Shown here: one piece after another, positions 25,701 to 33,938 of the stretch
Position numbering within the stretch: position 1 is the first letter of the stretch
Layout: every line of letters begins with the position of its first letter
Source: Pseudomonas sp. SG20056
GTDB taxonomy: Bacteria > Pseudomonadota > Gammaproteobacteria > Pseudomonadales > Pseudomonadaceae
Direction: 5' to 3'
Length of the DNA: 64,000 bases
Assembly (NCBI RefSeq): GCF_031764535.1
Contig: NZ_CP134499.1
Coordinates: 4,092,001-4,156,000, forward strand
Position numbers and translations under genes: made by a program
Notes under the pieces: model-generated
Databases searched by the model: none
What the model was told of the DNA's origin: nothing
Seen by the model: only the letters and a program-made list of their open reading frames with translations

Positions 25701-26723
25701 GAGCAGCGCCCTCTATGGCTGGCTCTACAGCTACTTACGGGAACCCCCGAAAACGAGGATGAGTTCTGGCAGCACCTTGGCAAAACAGATAAAGCCAATC
25801 CAGCCATGCAGCTGGTAGTTGAAGTCATGATGCAGGGCATTCAACTGCAAACGCTGCAGCCTTTCCAACCGGAGCGGATTGTGGGGCGCTTGATAGAGAC
25901 ACTTACTCCTCATGCCGAACTGGAGCGCCACAGAGGGGGAGGGCTCGCAATGGATCTTGGTGACGAGCTGCGCGGCATGATCGACTGGCTTGGTGCACAA
26001 CCTACAGCTGAGGCCCGTGACGAGCTTCAGCGCTTGCTCGCTTGCCCAGTGCTAGCAACTCAGCGCTACAGAATTCAGAGCACATTGGAACAGCAACAGG
26101 CGCACCGACGAGAGGCCGAGTTCAAGTTCCTTGACCTCAAGGCAGTGGCAGATGTGCTGGCTAATCAGGCTCCGGCGAATGTGGCGGATCTGACTTATCT
26201 GACACTGAATTACCTCGACGACATTGTCCATGAGCTTCGCAATACCAATGACGACGGCTATCGGATGTTCTGGAACATCACAAAGGCTCAGCCGACTGGG
26301 CGGCGAGAAGAGAACCTGTGCCGTGATGTACTGCTGAGCCGCCTACGCTCGCGCTTGACTGCACACGGCATCAGCATCGCACCTGAATATGACCATGCGG
26401 GAGACAAGCGTGCCGATCTGTATCTGGACTACCGCAATCAGTTGGCCCTGCCAATTGAGATCAAGCGCGATGACCATGCAAATCTCTGGACCGCACTGCG
26501 CGACCAACTGATCACGCAATATGTCGATGCCCCCAAGTCGGAAGGTCACGGCATCTACCTGGTGCTCTGGTTTGGCGACAGCAAGAAACTAAAAAATCCC
26601 CCTAACCGCCAGCCAAAACCAACTACGCCAGCCGAGCTAAAAACCAAGCTCGAAGCTCAACTGACAAGTGAGGAGCAGCAAAGGGTATTTGTGCGTGTGT
26701 TGGATGTGAGCTGGCCGACCTGA
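22701..26723 (+). CDS. NACHT/STAND-like NTPase with C-terminal PD-(D/E)XK-type nuclease domain
   Basis: The protein has 1340 residues. The P-loop GEPGAGKS is at 36-43 and Walker B TLFIDALDEA at 77-86 (D81, D84, E85), with a CRAADW segment near 114 and HRSVAEFLAAKWL at 301-313, all typical of NACHT NTPases. About 900 residues of helical, repeat-like sequence follow. The C-terminus has RADLYL (D1239), PIEIKRDDH (E1253, K1255) and QLITQY (Q1269, Q1273), matching the D...ExK...Q pattern of restriction-type nucleases. The ATG follows AAGGGACA. It is less GC-rich than its neighbours, stands alone, and ends 7 bp from the converging yitT. I infer a single-gene antiphage system: sensing by the repeats, NTPase-driven activation, then DNA cutting. 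It is unlike Avs proteins, which carry the nuclease at the N-terminus. Confidence 0.8.
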   Translation: MLVARRVQKTAENQDEEREELPLSDFRHTPAWVLLGEPGAGKSQALKQEAQEVGGEYVTVSELVVTTPPLEEWHGKTLFIDALDEARAAGSESLILRIRQQLRQLGKPAFRLSCRAADWHSSTDTSELQSISPDNQLTVLQLCPLSDDDIQQILQHQYNVAEPKVFIEQAEQHGIAPLLSNPQMLGLMARAVSGGCWPESRSEVYRLACEKLAQESNALHRQASVANAVDSETLLKAAGQLFAVQLLSGTTGIATDLNASNTANPELDQFKPEIPAAARKALQSALFTPAPGQVERLAPCHRSVAEFLAAKWLADKLDRESLPHGRLLKLLLGFDGGVVADLRGLLAWLARYSTSIRTRLIDVDPLGIVLYGDVRQFSVTDKRHLLQALRQQAERFPGFRWNIWQDMTGFRALTDSALIEDFICILKAPERDEATQSHMDCVLDILEYGHPYTDMAAPLLAVIKDASFWPRLRYSALRAWLRMATPAESKALLSQICSGQVEDEDDELLSRLLDRLYPEFLIPDELLQCLHPPKDTHLIGGYRMFLEHGLSERAPADQLPALLDGLCTNKDYLDEDRTEGMISRSVDRLLVRTLTEFGELATDEQLLNWLGVGTNKHGYFNRDHDSRTQIQRWLEQRPEKYKAVLAQCIEANARGSKHASDLLLHDAAPPADIGLWHLHLAGIPEEATARIHAQYATHALMQQRGAEGLSLEALEAWARDFPERADWLNEGLVCDLERVSWRLKDAASTRAYRERQAEERRQRTQEITPELPAIAAGTASAHLLEHLVRVWLDHFSDIHGDTISARFASYSDLGDSLVRAAESGFRKCLHRPDLPSTTEVINLSQAGKRYYISLPCLLGLQLNWADAPEQVAALPDDQVELLLVIYLCTPHFGLDGLSDWCAQTAQQRPELFSRVLIHQATRAFAAGNTSAGMTHLLARDATYAKVAQLASPELLRQFPENATEQQLHDLRQLMRATLETAPERLAALALNKLNSPQLNTEQRPLWLALQLLTGTPENEDEFWQHLGKTDKANPAMQLVVEVMMQGIQLQTLQPFQPERIVGRLIETLTPHAELERHRGGGLAMDLGDELRGMIDWLGAQPTAEARDELQRLLACPVLATQRYRIQSTLEQQQAHRREAEFKFLDLKAVADVLANQAPANVADLTYLTLNYLDDIVHELRNTNDDGYRMFWNITKAQPTGRREENLCRDVLLSRLRSRLTAHGISIAPEYDHAGDKRADLYLDYRNQLALPIEIKRDDHANLWTALRDQLITQYVDAPKSEGHGIYLVLWFGDSKKLKNPPNRQPKPTTPAELKTKLEAQLTSEEQQRVFVRVLDVSWPT

Positions 26724-26730
26724 CGCCCTT

Positions 26731-27378
26731 TCAGCTCACGCCCATATAGCGCCCGGCGCGGTGGTTGATCGCCAGCACCATATTCAGCGCCAGCGCGCCG
26801 AGGATCGACAGCGCCACCTTGTCCAGCGGCACGACCATCACCGCACCCAGCACGATCAGCACATCAATGGCCATCTGCACCTTGCCGGCGCGCAGACCGA
26901 AACGTTCCTGCAGGTACAGCGCGAGGATATTCACCCCGCCGAGGCTGGCGCGGTGACGGAACAGCATCAACAGCCCCAGGCCCATGGCGAAACCACCAAA
27001 CAGCGCGGCATACACCACGTTCAGGTGAGTGAAGCCAATCCACTGCGGCGTCAGTTCAGCCAACAGCGATACCATCCCCACCGCACAGAAGGTGCGCAGG
27101 GTGAACGGCCAGCCCATGCGCCAGATGGCCAGGGCGTAGAACGGCAGGTTGATCAGAAAGAACACCAGACCAAACGGCCAGCCGAGCAGGTACTTCATCA
27201 AGAAGGCCAACCCCACGGTGCCGCCAGTCAGCAAACCGGCCTGGCTGTAGAGGGTAATCCCCAGCGCCACCATGGCCGTGCCCAACAGCAGCGCCAGGGC
27301 ATCTTCCCAGAGCGGGTGGCGAATAAAGATCGCGGCAATACGATCAGGCTCGGCGTGATCGGTATCAGCGTCATGCAT
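26731..27378 (-). CDS. YitT/DUF161-family membrane protein
   Basis: The ~215-residue protein has five or six membrane helices and the family segments LYSQAGLLTGGTVGLAFL and HRASLGGVNILALYL. YitT proteins are inner-membrane proteins of unclear transport role. The ATG at 27378 (MHDADTDHAEP) with AGG upstream is preferred to a start at 27444. Confidence 0.85.
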   Translation of the reverse strand: MHDADTDHAEPDRIAAIFIRHPLWEDALALLLGTAMVALGITLYSQAGLLTGGTVGLAFLMKYLLGWPFGLVFFLINLPFYALAIWRMGWPFTLRTFCAVGMVSLLAELTPQWIGFTHLNVVYAALFGGFAMGLGLLMLFRHRASLGGVNILALYLQERFGLRAGKVQMAIDVLIVLGAVMVVPLDKVALSILGALALNMVLAINHRAGRYMGVS

Positions 27379-27473
27379 GGGAAACAACCTGTAGAGGGCA
27401 AACGACAAAGACAGCGTAGCGGCCAGCAAGGCAGCGCCTGGCATGGATTAACGCTACACAAGAATGACCCGCA

Positions 27474-27501
27474 GGGTGGCACGCCATATCGGCGCCCACC
27501 C
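27474..27501. terminator. Hairpin downstream of folA
   Basis: GGGTGG / CCACCC arms with an inner GCC / GGC pair lie between folA and yitT, 44 bases past the folA stop. It could be a folA terminator or a degenerate repeat. No T run is present. Confidence 0.35.
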
Positions 27502-27544
27502 TGGCGGAGATCAATGCAGCGCGGAAAAACTCAGCCCGAACGGG

Positions 27545-28057
27545 CTATTTGCGATCCCATACCTCAAACACGTAGCCCGGTGTTTCCAGGCCTTCCGGGT
27601 GTTCGATGGCGGAAGACAGGTGCCAGTCAGCCTCGGCCACTTCGGGAAAGTAGGCATCGCCCTGCGGACTGATGCCGACGCGGGTCAGATACAGGCGTTC
27701 GGCCTGTGCCAGGCCCAGCTCGTAGAGTTGCGCGCCGCCGATCAGCATAAGCTCCTCGGCATCTTCCTCACGCGCCCAGGCATCGGCACGCTCAAGCGCA
27801 GCGTCGAGGCTGGCGAACACTTCTGCACCTTCCAGCTGCAAGCCGGGCTGACGACTGACCACCAGATTAAGCCGACCGGGCAAGGGGCGACCGAGTGAAT
27901 CCCAGGTCTTGCGACCCATGATGATCGGCTTGCCCAGAGTCAGCGCCTTGAAGTGCTTGAGGTCCGCCGGCAGATGCCAGGGCAGTTGATTATCACGGCC
28001 GATCACGCGGTTTTCCGCGAGGGCGGCGATTATGCAGAGAGGCAGGGAATTTTTCAT
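27545..28057 (-). CDS. folA: Dihydrofolate reductase
   Basis: At 170 residues it has the classic N-terminal motif IAALAENRVIGRDNQLPWHL with the active-site acid in PADLKHFK, and GKPIIMGRKTW for cofactor binding. It reduces dihydrofolate to tetrahydrofolate with NADPH, replenishing the cofactor used by ThyA, encoded in the same region. Confidence 0.97.
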   Translation of the reverse strand: MKNSLPLCIIAALAENRVIGRDNQLPWHLPADLKHFKALTLGKPIIMGRKTWDSLGRPLPGRLNLVVSRQPGLQLEGAEVFASLDAALERADAWAREEDAEELMLIGGAQLYELGLAQAERLYLTRVGISPQGDAYFPEVAEADWHLSSAIEHPEGLETPGYVFEVWDRK

Positions 28058-28128
28058 AGCCGCGAGAATACCGTCTGCGTGGCGATCATTGAAGCCTTCC
28101 CTCCGAAGCGGTTCGCCGTTCAGTTCGC

Positions 28129-29304
28129 TTAACCATCCTGGCGCTTACCCACCACGCGATTGCGCCCTTGCTCCTTGGCCAGGTAGAGCGCGACATCTGC
28201 CAGGCGCAAGGCATCGCCCAGGCTCTGATGCGGCTGCGGGGTGAGGTAGGCCATGCCGATGCTCAGCGTGACCACGCCGGCGGCATCCGAATGAGCATGC
28301 GTCAGGCCCAGGGCTTCGATGGCGCTGCGAATGTCCTGCAGAATCGCCAGCAGCTGCACCTCATCCAGGCCATACCAGACGCCGACAAACTCCTCACCGC
28401 CATAACGCGCCGCGCAATCCAGCGGTCGCCGGGCATACTCGCCGATCACCCGTGCTACCTGGCGCAACGCCTCGTCGCCGGCCGCATGGCCATAGTGGTC
28501 GTTGTAACGTTTGAAGAAGTCCACATCCATCATCACCACGCCCAGGGCCTGCTTTTCCCGCTGCGCCTGACGCCAACTGCGCTCGGCGCGTTCGGTAAAG
28601 GCGCGGCGATTGAGCAATCCGGTGAGGAAGTCCTTCTCGGCCAGGTCCTGCAACAGGCCATGGGCGAGGAAATTCTGCCGCGTGGCATATTCGAGTGAGT
28701 AGCAGCCCACCGAACCGATGATGTTGGCCAGGGCGAGAAACAAGGCATTGTTCAGCAGCGTCTCGCCCGCCAGGCCGATGCTCAACTCCACAGCCAGATA
28801 TGCCACGAAAGTCCCCCAGCCGCACAGCACGGCTGTGGTAAAGCGCAGCCCCGTGAGGAAGTAGAAGAACACCGTAACCAGGATGATGCCCTCATAGGGC
28901 AACGCAAACCCGTGAAAGCGGGCCAGGCCGATGATCCCCGCCACGGCCAGACCGGAGAGCAACGCCACGATGCCACCGATCAGCTGCAGATGATCACGCA
29001 AGCCCGGTCGATAGGTGGCCAGCCAGGCCAGCAACAGCATCGGCTGAATGACTCCCAGGCGCAGGGCGAGTATCCGACCGCGCAGTGGGTCCGGCAGGTT
29101 GATCGCATCCAGCAGCACGAACAGCAACGCCAGCAGCGTGGCCACCAGCAATGACCAGCGCATACGGCGCAGGAACACATTGGCGTGATAACGCTTGAAC
29201 GCCTGCTCCAGCTCATCGTCAAAACTCAGCGCGCGAAAGCCCTGCTGATGCTGACGCAGGTACGGCGAATCCTGATTGACCCACTCCAGATGCGGTAACT
29301 TCAC
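28129..29304 (-). CDS. Membrane-bound diguanylate cyclase (GGDEF domain)
   Basis: The ~391-residue protein has an N-terminal membrane module of six to seven helices (residues 30-210) and a C-terminal GGDEF domain. The catalytic signature is GGEEF and the inhibitory I-site RPLD stands exactly five residues before it, so both cyclic-di-GMP synthesis and product inhibition should be intact. The GTG at 29304 (VKLPHLEW) with GAG upstream is the likely start; the frame is open to 29394 but without ATG. The sensory input is unknown. Confidence 0.9.
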   Translation of the reverse strand: MKLPHLEWVNQDSPYLRQHQQGFRALSFDDELEQAFKRYHANVFLRRMRWSLLVATLLALLFVLLDAINLPDPLRGRILALRLGVIQPMLLLAWLATYRPGLRDHLQLIGGIVALLSGLAVAGIIGLARFHGFALPYEGIILVTVFFYFLTGLRFTTAVLCGWGTFVAYLAVELSIGLAGETLLNNALFLALANIIGSVGCYSLEYATRQNFLAHGLLQDLAEKDFLTGLLNRRAFTERAERSWRQAQREKQALGVVMMDVDFFKRYNDHYGHAAGDEALRQVARVIGEYARRPLDCAARYGGEEFVGVWYGLDEVQLLAILQDIRSAIEALGLTHAHSDAAGVVTLSIGMAYLTPQPHQSLGDALRLADVALYLAKEQGRNRVVGKRQDG

Positions 29305-29463
29305 GATGGCACTCGCTTTTATTGTTATGCGTTCAGAGGCTGCTAAGCGAAACACTCGGCAACCCGCTGGCCACAGCCTAGCCGGACTGGCCACAGGAGT
29401 ACACGCGCGCGCCGCTGTGCCATGTGTCGGCTGCTGCGGTTATGCTCTGGCTTCCACTCGTTA

Positions 29464-30870
29464 ATGGAACACCGCGTGAGCCCACTCGACCGACCTACGC
29501 CCAGCCGCCTGCAGCGCCTCTGGCTCAGTGAAACCATCCGCCTGCGCGAGGAACATGCCGGCCCGCTGGAGGACAGCGAAGCCAACCGCCGCGCCCAAGC
29601 CAAAGGCGGCGCACTCGGCGAACGCATCCAGACCCGCGCCTGGTTGCTGGGCGAACGTGACGGCCAGGTGCAGGCGCTGCAGCACTGGCTTCAGGGCGCG
29701 CGTCTGGCCGGGTTGCTGCTGGTACTGCTGGCCATCCTCAGCGGCAGTGGCTTGGCAGTGGCTGCTTTGGGCGATGGTTTGCGCCCGGTCAATGTGTTCT
29801 GGGCCCTGGGCAGCCTGCTCGGGCTGAACCTGCTTCTGCTGCTGGGCTGGGCGCTGGGTCTGCTGCTAAGCCGCGACAGCGCGGGCGCCCTTGGCCATCT
29901 GTGGTTGTGGCTGAGCGCCAAACTCGCCCGCGATGCCCAGGCCGCACAACTAGCCCCTGCCCTGCTGTTGATGTTGCAACGCCAGGGCCTCAGCCGCTGG
30001 GGCCTGGGCGTTCTGGTGCAGGGCTTCTGGCTGCTGACCCTGCTTACCGCGCTGCTGACCTTGCTGGCTCTGCTGGCCACCCGCCGTTACGGCTTTGTCT
30101 GGGAAAGCACCCTGCTCGGCGGCGACAGCTTTATCGCCATGACCCAGGCCATCGGCAGCTTGCCGGCGTTGCTCGGCTTCAGCCTGCCGGATGCCGAACT
30201 GATCCGCGCCAGCGGCGACAGCGCCCTGGCCAACGAAAGCGCGCGGCTAAGCTGGGCCGGCTGGCTGGTGGGTGTGCTGGTGGTCTACGGCCTACTGCCG
30301 CGCCTGGGCCTGCTGCTGCTCTGCCTATGGCGCTGGCGCCGCGGTTGTGCGGTGCTGAGCCTGGACCTCAGCCTGCCTGGCTACAGCCTGCTGCGCGAAC
30401 GCCTGCAACCGAGCAGCGAACGCCTCGGCGTGTGCGATGCCGCGCCAGCACAGTTGCACCAAACCCAAGCGGGCAACCACAGCGCAGGCAGCCAGGGCGC
30501 GCTATTGGTCGCAATCGAACTGGACCCGCAACGCAACTGGCCACCCGTTCTACCCAAGGGCATCGGCGATGCCGGGGTGATCGACAGCCGCGAGCAGCGC
30601 AACCAGCTGCTCGACCAGCTCAACCGCTTCCCGCCGGCACGCCTGCTGATTGCCTGCGACCCGCGCCGCTCGCCAGATCGCGGCAGCCTGGCACTGCTCG
30701 GCGAATTGGCGCGCAGCGCAGCCGCCACGCGCATCTGGCTGCTGCCACCGCCACCCGGCGAAGCCCTCGACAGCGCGCGTTTGGGCGACTGGCACCGTGC
30801 ACTGGAGCAACTGCAACTGAGCTACAGCGACAGTGCGCCGTTCAACTGGCTGGAGCATGGCCATGACTAA
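29464..30870 (+). CDS. DUF2868-family membrane protein
   Basis: The ~468-residue protein opens with LQRLWLSETIRLREEHAGPL, typical of DUF2868, and has several membrane helices between residues 80 and 300. It overlaps the following GTPase-like gene by 8 bp. The DUF2868/DUF3482 pair is conserved across proteobacteria with unknown role. Either the ATG at 29464 or GTG at 29476 could be the start; the latter has the better-placed GGA. Confidence 0.82.
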   Translation: MEHRVSPLDRPTPSRLQRLWLSETIRLREEHAGPLEDSEANRRAQAKGGALGERIQTRAWLLGERDGQVQALQHWLQGARLAGLLLVLLAILSGSGLAVAALGDGLRPVNVFWALGSLLGLNLLLLLGWALGLLLSRDSAGALGHLWLWLSAKLARDAQAAQLAPALLLMLQRQGLSRWGLGVLVQGFWLLTLLTALLTLLALLATRRYGFVWESTLLGGDSFIAMTQAIGSLPALLGFSLPDAELIRASGDSALANESARLSWAGWLVGVLVVYGLLPRLGLLLLCLWRWRRGCAVLSLDLSLPGYSLLRERLQPSSERLGVCDAAPAQLHQTQAGNHSAGSQGALLVAIELDPQRNWPPVLPKGIGDAGVIDSREQRNQLLDQLNRFPPARLLIACDPRRSPDRGSLALLGELARSAAATRIWLLPPPPGEALDSARLGDWHRALEQLQLSYSDSAPFNWLEHGHD

Positions 30871-32230
30871 AGCCCTCAAGCTGGCCGTGGTCGGCCACAC
30901 CAATGTCGGCAAGACCTCGCTGCTACGCACCCTGACCCGCGATGTCGGCTTCGGCGAGGTGTCCCATCGCCCCAGCACCACCCGCCACGTCGAAGGCGCG
31001 CGGCTGTCGGTGGACGGTGAAGCGCTGCTGGAGCTGTACGACACCCCCGGCCTGGAAGACGCCATCGCCCTGCTCGATTATCTCGAACGTCTGGATCGCC
31101 CTGGCGAACGCCTGGACGGCCCGGCAAGGCTGGCGCGCTTTCTCGACGGCAGTGAAGCACGCCAGCGTTTCGAGCAGGAAGCCAAGGTACTGCGCCAGCT
31201 GCTGGCCTCGGATGCCGGACTCTATGTGATCGATGCGCGCGAACCGGTGCTGGCCAAATATCGTGATGAGCTGGCCGTACTGGCCATGTGTGGCCGGCCC
31301 TTGCTGCCAGTGCTGAATTTCGTCAGCAGCAGCCAACACCGCGAACAGGATTGGCGCGACGCCTTGGCCCGCCTTGGCCTGCATGCCCTAGTGTGTTTCG
31401 ACAGCGTGGCGCCACCGCTGGATGGCGAGCGCCGCCTGTACGACAGCCTGGCGCTGCTGCTGGAAAAAGCCCGCCCGCAACTGCAACGGCTGATCGACGA
31501 TCACCTGGCGCAGCGCCAATTGCGCAAAAGCAGCGGCGCGCGGCTGATCGCCGAGCTGCTGCTCGACTGCGCCGCCTGCCGCCGTAGCGTGGCCGCGCAA
31601 GCGGTGCTGGAACAGGGCGCCATCCGCGACCTGCATCAGACCATTCGCCAGCGCGAACAACGCTGCGTGGAGGCTCTGCTGCGTTTGTACGCCTTCCGCC
31701 AGGACGACGCCAAGGCCGGCGACCTGCCCTTGCTCGACGGCCGCTGGGGTGACGACCTGTTCAACCCGGAAACCCTCAAGCAGCTCGGCATCAATATCGG
31801 CGGCGGCATGGCGGCGGGTGCGGCCACCGGGGTGGGCGTCGATCTGCTGGTCGGCGGCATCACCCTCGGTGCAGCCGCGCTGATCGGCGCCGTGCTCGGC
31901 GGCAGCGCGCAAACCCTGCGCGGCTATGGCGCGCGGCTGAAAGGCAAACTCAAGGGCCAGCGCGAGCTGACCGTGGACGACGCCGTGCTGCGCCTGCTCG
32001 CCCTGCGTCAACAGTTGCTGCTGCAAGCGCTGGAAGCCCGTGGTCATGCCGCCGTCGAGGCCATCAGCCTGAGTACGCCGCAGGACACCAGCTGGCGCGA
32101 AGGCAAGCTGCCGGAGGCCCTGCACAAAGCCCGCGCGCATCCGGAATGGTCATCGCTCAACCCCGGCGCGACGCTGGAAGACGGTGAGAGGCAGGAGCAG
32201 GTGCAGCAGTTGGCGGCGGAGTTGCTCTAA
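30863..32230 (+). CDS. GTPase of the DUF3482 family
   Basis: The 455-residue protein has a G domain at its N-terminus with P-loop GHTNVGKTSLL (about 10-20), switch Thr in STTRHVEG and G3 DTPG. A Gly/Ala-rich segment (GGGMAAGAATGVGVDLLVGG, about 312-331) could insert in membrane. ATG 30863 is preferred over 30857 because GGAG is then 7 bases upstream. Translation is probably coupled to the DUF2868 gene, and the two likely act together. Confidence 0.85.
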   Translation: MTKALKLAVVGHTNVGKTSLLRTLTRDVGFGEVSHRPSTTRHVEGARLSVDGEALLELYDTPGLEDAIALLDYLERLDRPGERLDGPARLARFLDGSEARQRFEQEAKVLRQLLASDAGLYVIDAREPVLAKYRDELAVLAMCGRPLLPVLNFVSSSQHREQDWRDALARLGLHALVCFDSVAPPLDGERRLYDSLALLLEKARPQLQRLIDDHLAQRQLRKSSGARLIAELLLDCAACRRSVAAQAVLEQGAIRDLHQTIRQREQRCVEALLRLYAFRQDDAKAGDLPLLDGRWGDDLFNPETLKQLGINIGGGMAAGAATGVGVDLLVGGITLGAAALIGAVLGGSAQTLRGYGARLKGKLKGQRELTVDDAVLRLLALRQQLLLQALEARGHAAVEAISLSTPQDTSWREGKLPEALHKARAHPEWSSLNPGATLEDGERQEQVQQLAAELL

Positions 32231-32242
32231 CCGCTCAAAGCG

Positions 32243-32318
32243 TCGCGGCTAAAGCCCCTCCCACATGGATAACATCTATCCGTGGGAAGGGCCGGGCGGC
32301 GCTCCGCTTTAGCCGCGA
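32243..32318. repeat. REP-like extragenic palindrome
   Basis: A 13-bp perfect inverted repeat (TCGCGGCTAAAGC at 32243-32255 and its complement at 32306-32318) encloses an imperfect second arm pair (CCCTCCCAC and GTGGGAAGGG). This is the build of pseudomonad extragenic palindromes spread by RAYT transposases. It lies between converging genes (DUF3482 and thyA) and may act as a bidirectional terminator. Confidence 0.75.
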
Positions 32319-32333
32319 ACAATAGAGGGCAGA

Positions 32334-33128
32334 TCAGACCGCAACCGGCGCCGGGATATGCGGATGCGCCTGATAACCGACCAGCTCGAAGTCCTCGAAC
32401 TTGAACGCCAGCAGGTCCTTCACTTCGGGGTTGAGCTTCATCACCGGCAGCGGCAGCGGCTCGCGGCTCAGCTGCAGGTCGGTCTGCTCGATATGGTTGG
32501 CGTACAGGTGGCAGTCGCCGCCGGTCCAGATGAAATCCCCCGGCTGCAGACCGCAGACCTGGGCGACCATCAGCGTCAGCAGCGCATAACTGGCAATGTT
32601 GAACGGCACACCAAGGAAGATATCCGCGGAGCGCTGATACAGCTGGCAGCTCAGCTTGCCGTCGGCCACATAGAACTGGAACAGCGCATGACATGGCGGC
32701 AGGGCCATCTGCTCGACCAGCGCCGGGTTCCAGGCGGAGACGATCAGGCGGCGCGAGTCCGGATTTTTCTTGATCATCTCGATCAACTTGCTGATCTGGT
32801 CGATCGACTCGCCGTTCGGCGCCGGCCAGCTGCGCCACTGGTAGCCGTACACCGGGCCGAGGTCGCCGTTTTCGTCGGCCCACTCGTCCCAGATGCGTAC
32901 GCCGTTGTCCTTCAGGTATTTGATATTGGTATCACCCTGGAGGAACCACAGCAGCTCGTGGATGATGGATTTCAGGTGGCACTTCTTGGTGGTCACCAGC
33001 GGGAAGCCGTCGGCCAGGTTGAAGCGCATCTGATGGGCAAAAATACTGTAGGTGCCAGTGCCCGTGCGGTCACTCTTGAAGGTGCCGGTTTCACGCACCA
33101 GGCGCATCAGGTCGAGGTACTGTTTCAT
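32334..33128 (-). CDS. thyA: Thymidylate synthase
   Basis: At 264 residues it has the same length as E. coli ThyA, with the catalytic cysteine at about residue 146 in ALPPCHALFQF and folate/dUMP motifs RSADIFLGVPFNIASYA. It methylates dUMP to dTMP using methylene-tetrahydrofolate. Its ATG overlaps the lgt stop (ATGA), so the two genes are coupled. Confidence 0.98.
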   Translation of the reverse strand: MKQYLDLMRLVRETGTFKSDRTGTGTYSIFAHQMRFNLADGFPLVTTKKCHLKSIIHELLWFLQGDTNIKYLKDNGVRIWDEWADENGDLGPVYGYQWRSWPAPNGESIDQISKLIEMIKKNPDSRRLIVSAWNPALVEQMALPPCHALFQFYVADGKLSCQLYQRSADIFLGVPFNIASYALLTLMVAQVCGLQPGDFIWTGGDCHLYANHIEQTDLQLSREPLPLPVMKLNPEVKDLLAFKFEDFELVGYQAHPHIPAPVAV

Positions 33129-33931
33129 TGCACGGCCTCCTGCGCCGCCTGGCGCTTGTAGGCATAGGCGATCAGACCCAGGCCCCCGAGCACCATCGGC
33201 ACGCAGAGCACCTGGCCCATGGTCAACCAGCCGCCTGCCAGGTAACCAAGCTGAGCATCCGGCACACGGACAAACTCAACGATAAAACGGAAGATCCCGT
33301 AGCACATGGCAAACATGCCAGACACGGCCATGGTCGGGCGAGGTTTGCGCGAGTAGAACCAAAGGATGGCGAACAGTGCCACACCTTCCAGGGCGAACTG
33401 GTACAGCTGCGAGGGGTGGCGCGCCAGCTGCTGCGGGTCAGTGGGGAAGATCATTGCCCACGGCACGTCGGTGGCCTTGCCCCACAGTTCGGCGTTGATG
33501 AAGTTGCCGATACGCCCGGCGCCCAGGCCAATCGGCACCAGCGGGGCAATAAAGTCCATCAGCTCAAAGAAACTCTTGTTGTTGCGCTTGCCAAACCACC
33601 AGGTGGCCAGCATTACGCCGATCAAGCCGCCGTGGAACGACATGCCACCTTCCCAGATGCGCAGCATGCGCACCGGCTCGGCGATATAAGCGGCCAAATC
33701 GTAGAACAGCACGTACCCCAGGCGGCCACCGAGGATCACGCCCATGGCCACCCAGAACACCAGGTCGGAGAGCTTTTCCTTGTTCCAGGTCGGCGCGAAG
33801 GCGTTGACCCGGCGCGAGGCCAGCCACCAGGCACCGCCGATGCCGATCAGGTACATCAGGCCGTACCAATGGATTTTCAGCGGGCCAAGGGCCAGTGCAA
33901 CCGGGTCGATCTGCGGGTAAGGCAGCATCAA
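33125..33931 (-). CDS. lgt: Prolipoprotein diacylglyceryl transferase
   Basis: The 268-residue inner-membrane protein has about seven helices. HGGLIG and RIGNFINAELWG are the Lgt signature segments containing the essential His, Arg, Asn and Glu. It adds diacylglycerol to the lipobox cysteine of prolipoproteins, including the lipoprotein encoded at 49183. AAGGAG precedes the ATG and thyA overlaps its stop. Confidence 0.97.
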   Translation of the reverse strand: MMLPYPQIDPVALALGPLKIHWYGLMYLIGIGGAWWLASRRVNAFAPTWNKEKLSDLVFWVAMGVILGGRLGYVLFYDLAAYIAEPVRMLRIWEGGMSFHGGLIGVMLATWWFGKRNNKSFFELMDFIAPLVPIGLGAGRIGNFINAELWGKATDVPWAMIFPTDPQQLARHPSQLYQFALEGVALFAILWFYSRKPRPTMAVSGMFAMCYGIFRFIVEFVRVPDAQLGYLAGGWLTMGQVLCVPMVLGGLGLIAYAYKRQAAQEAVQ

Positions 33932-33938
33932 AAACTCC

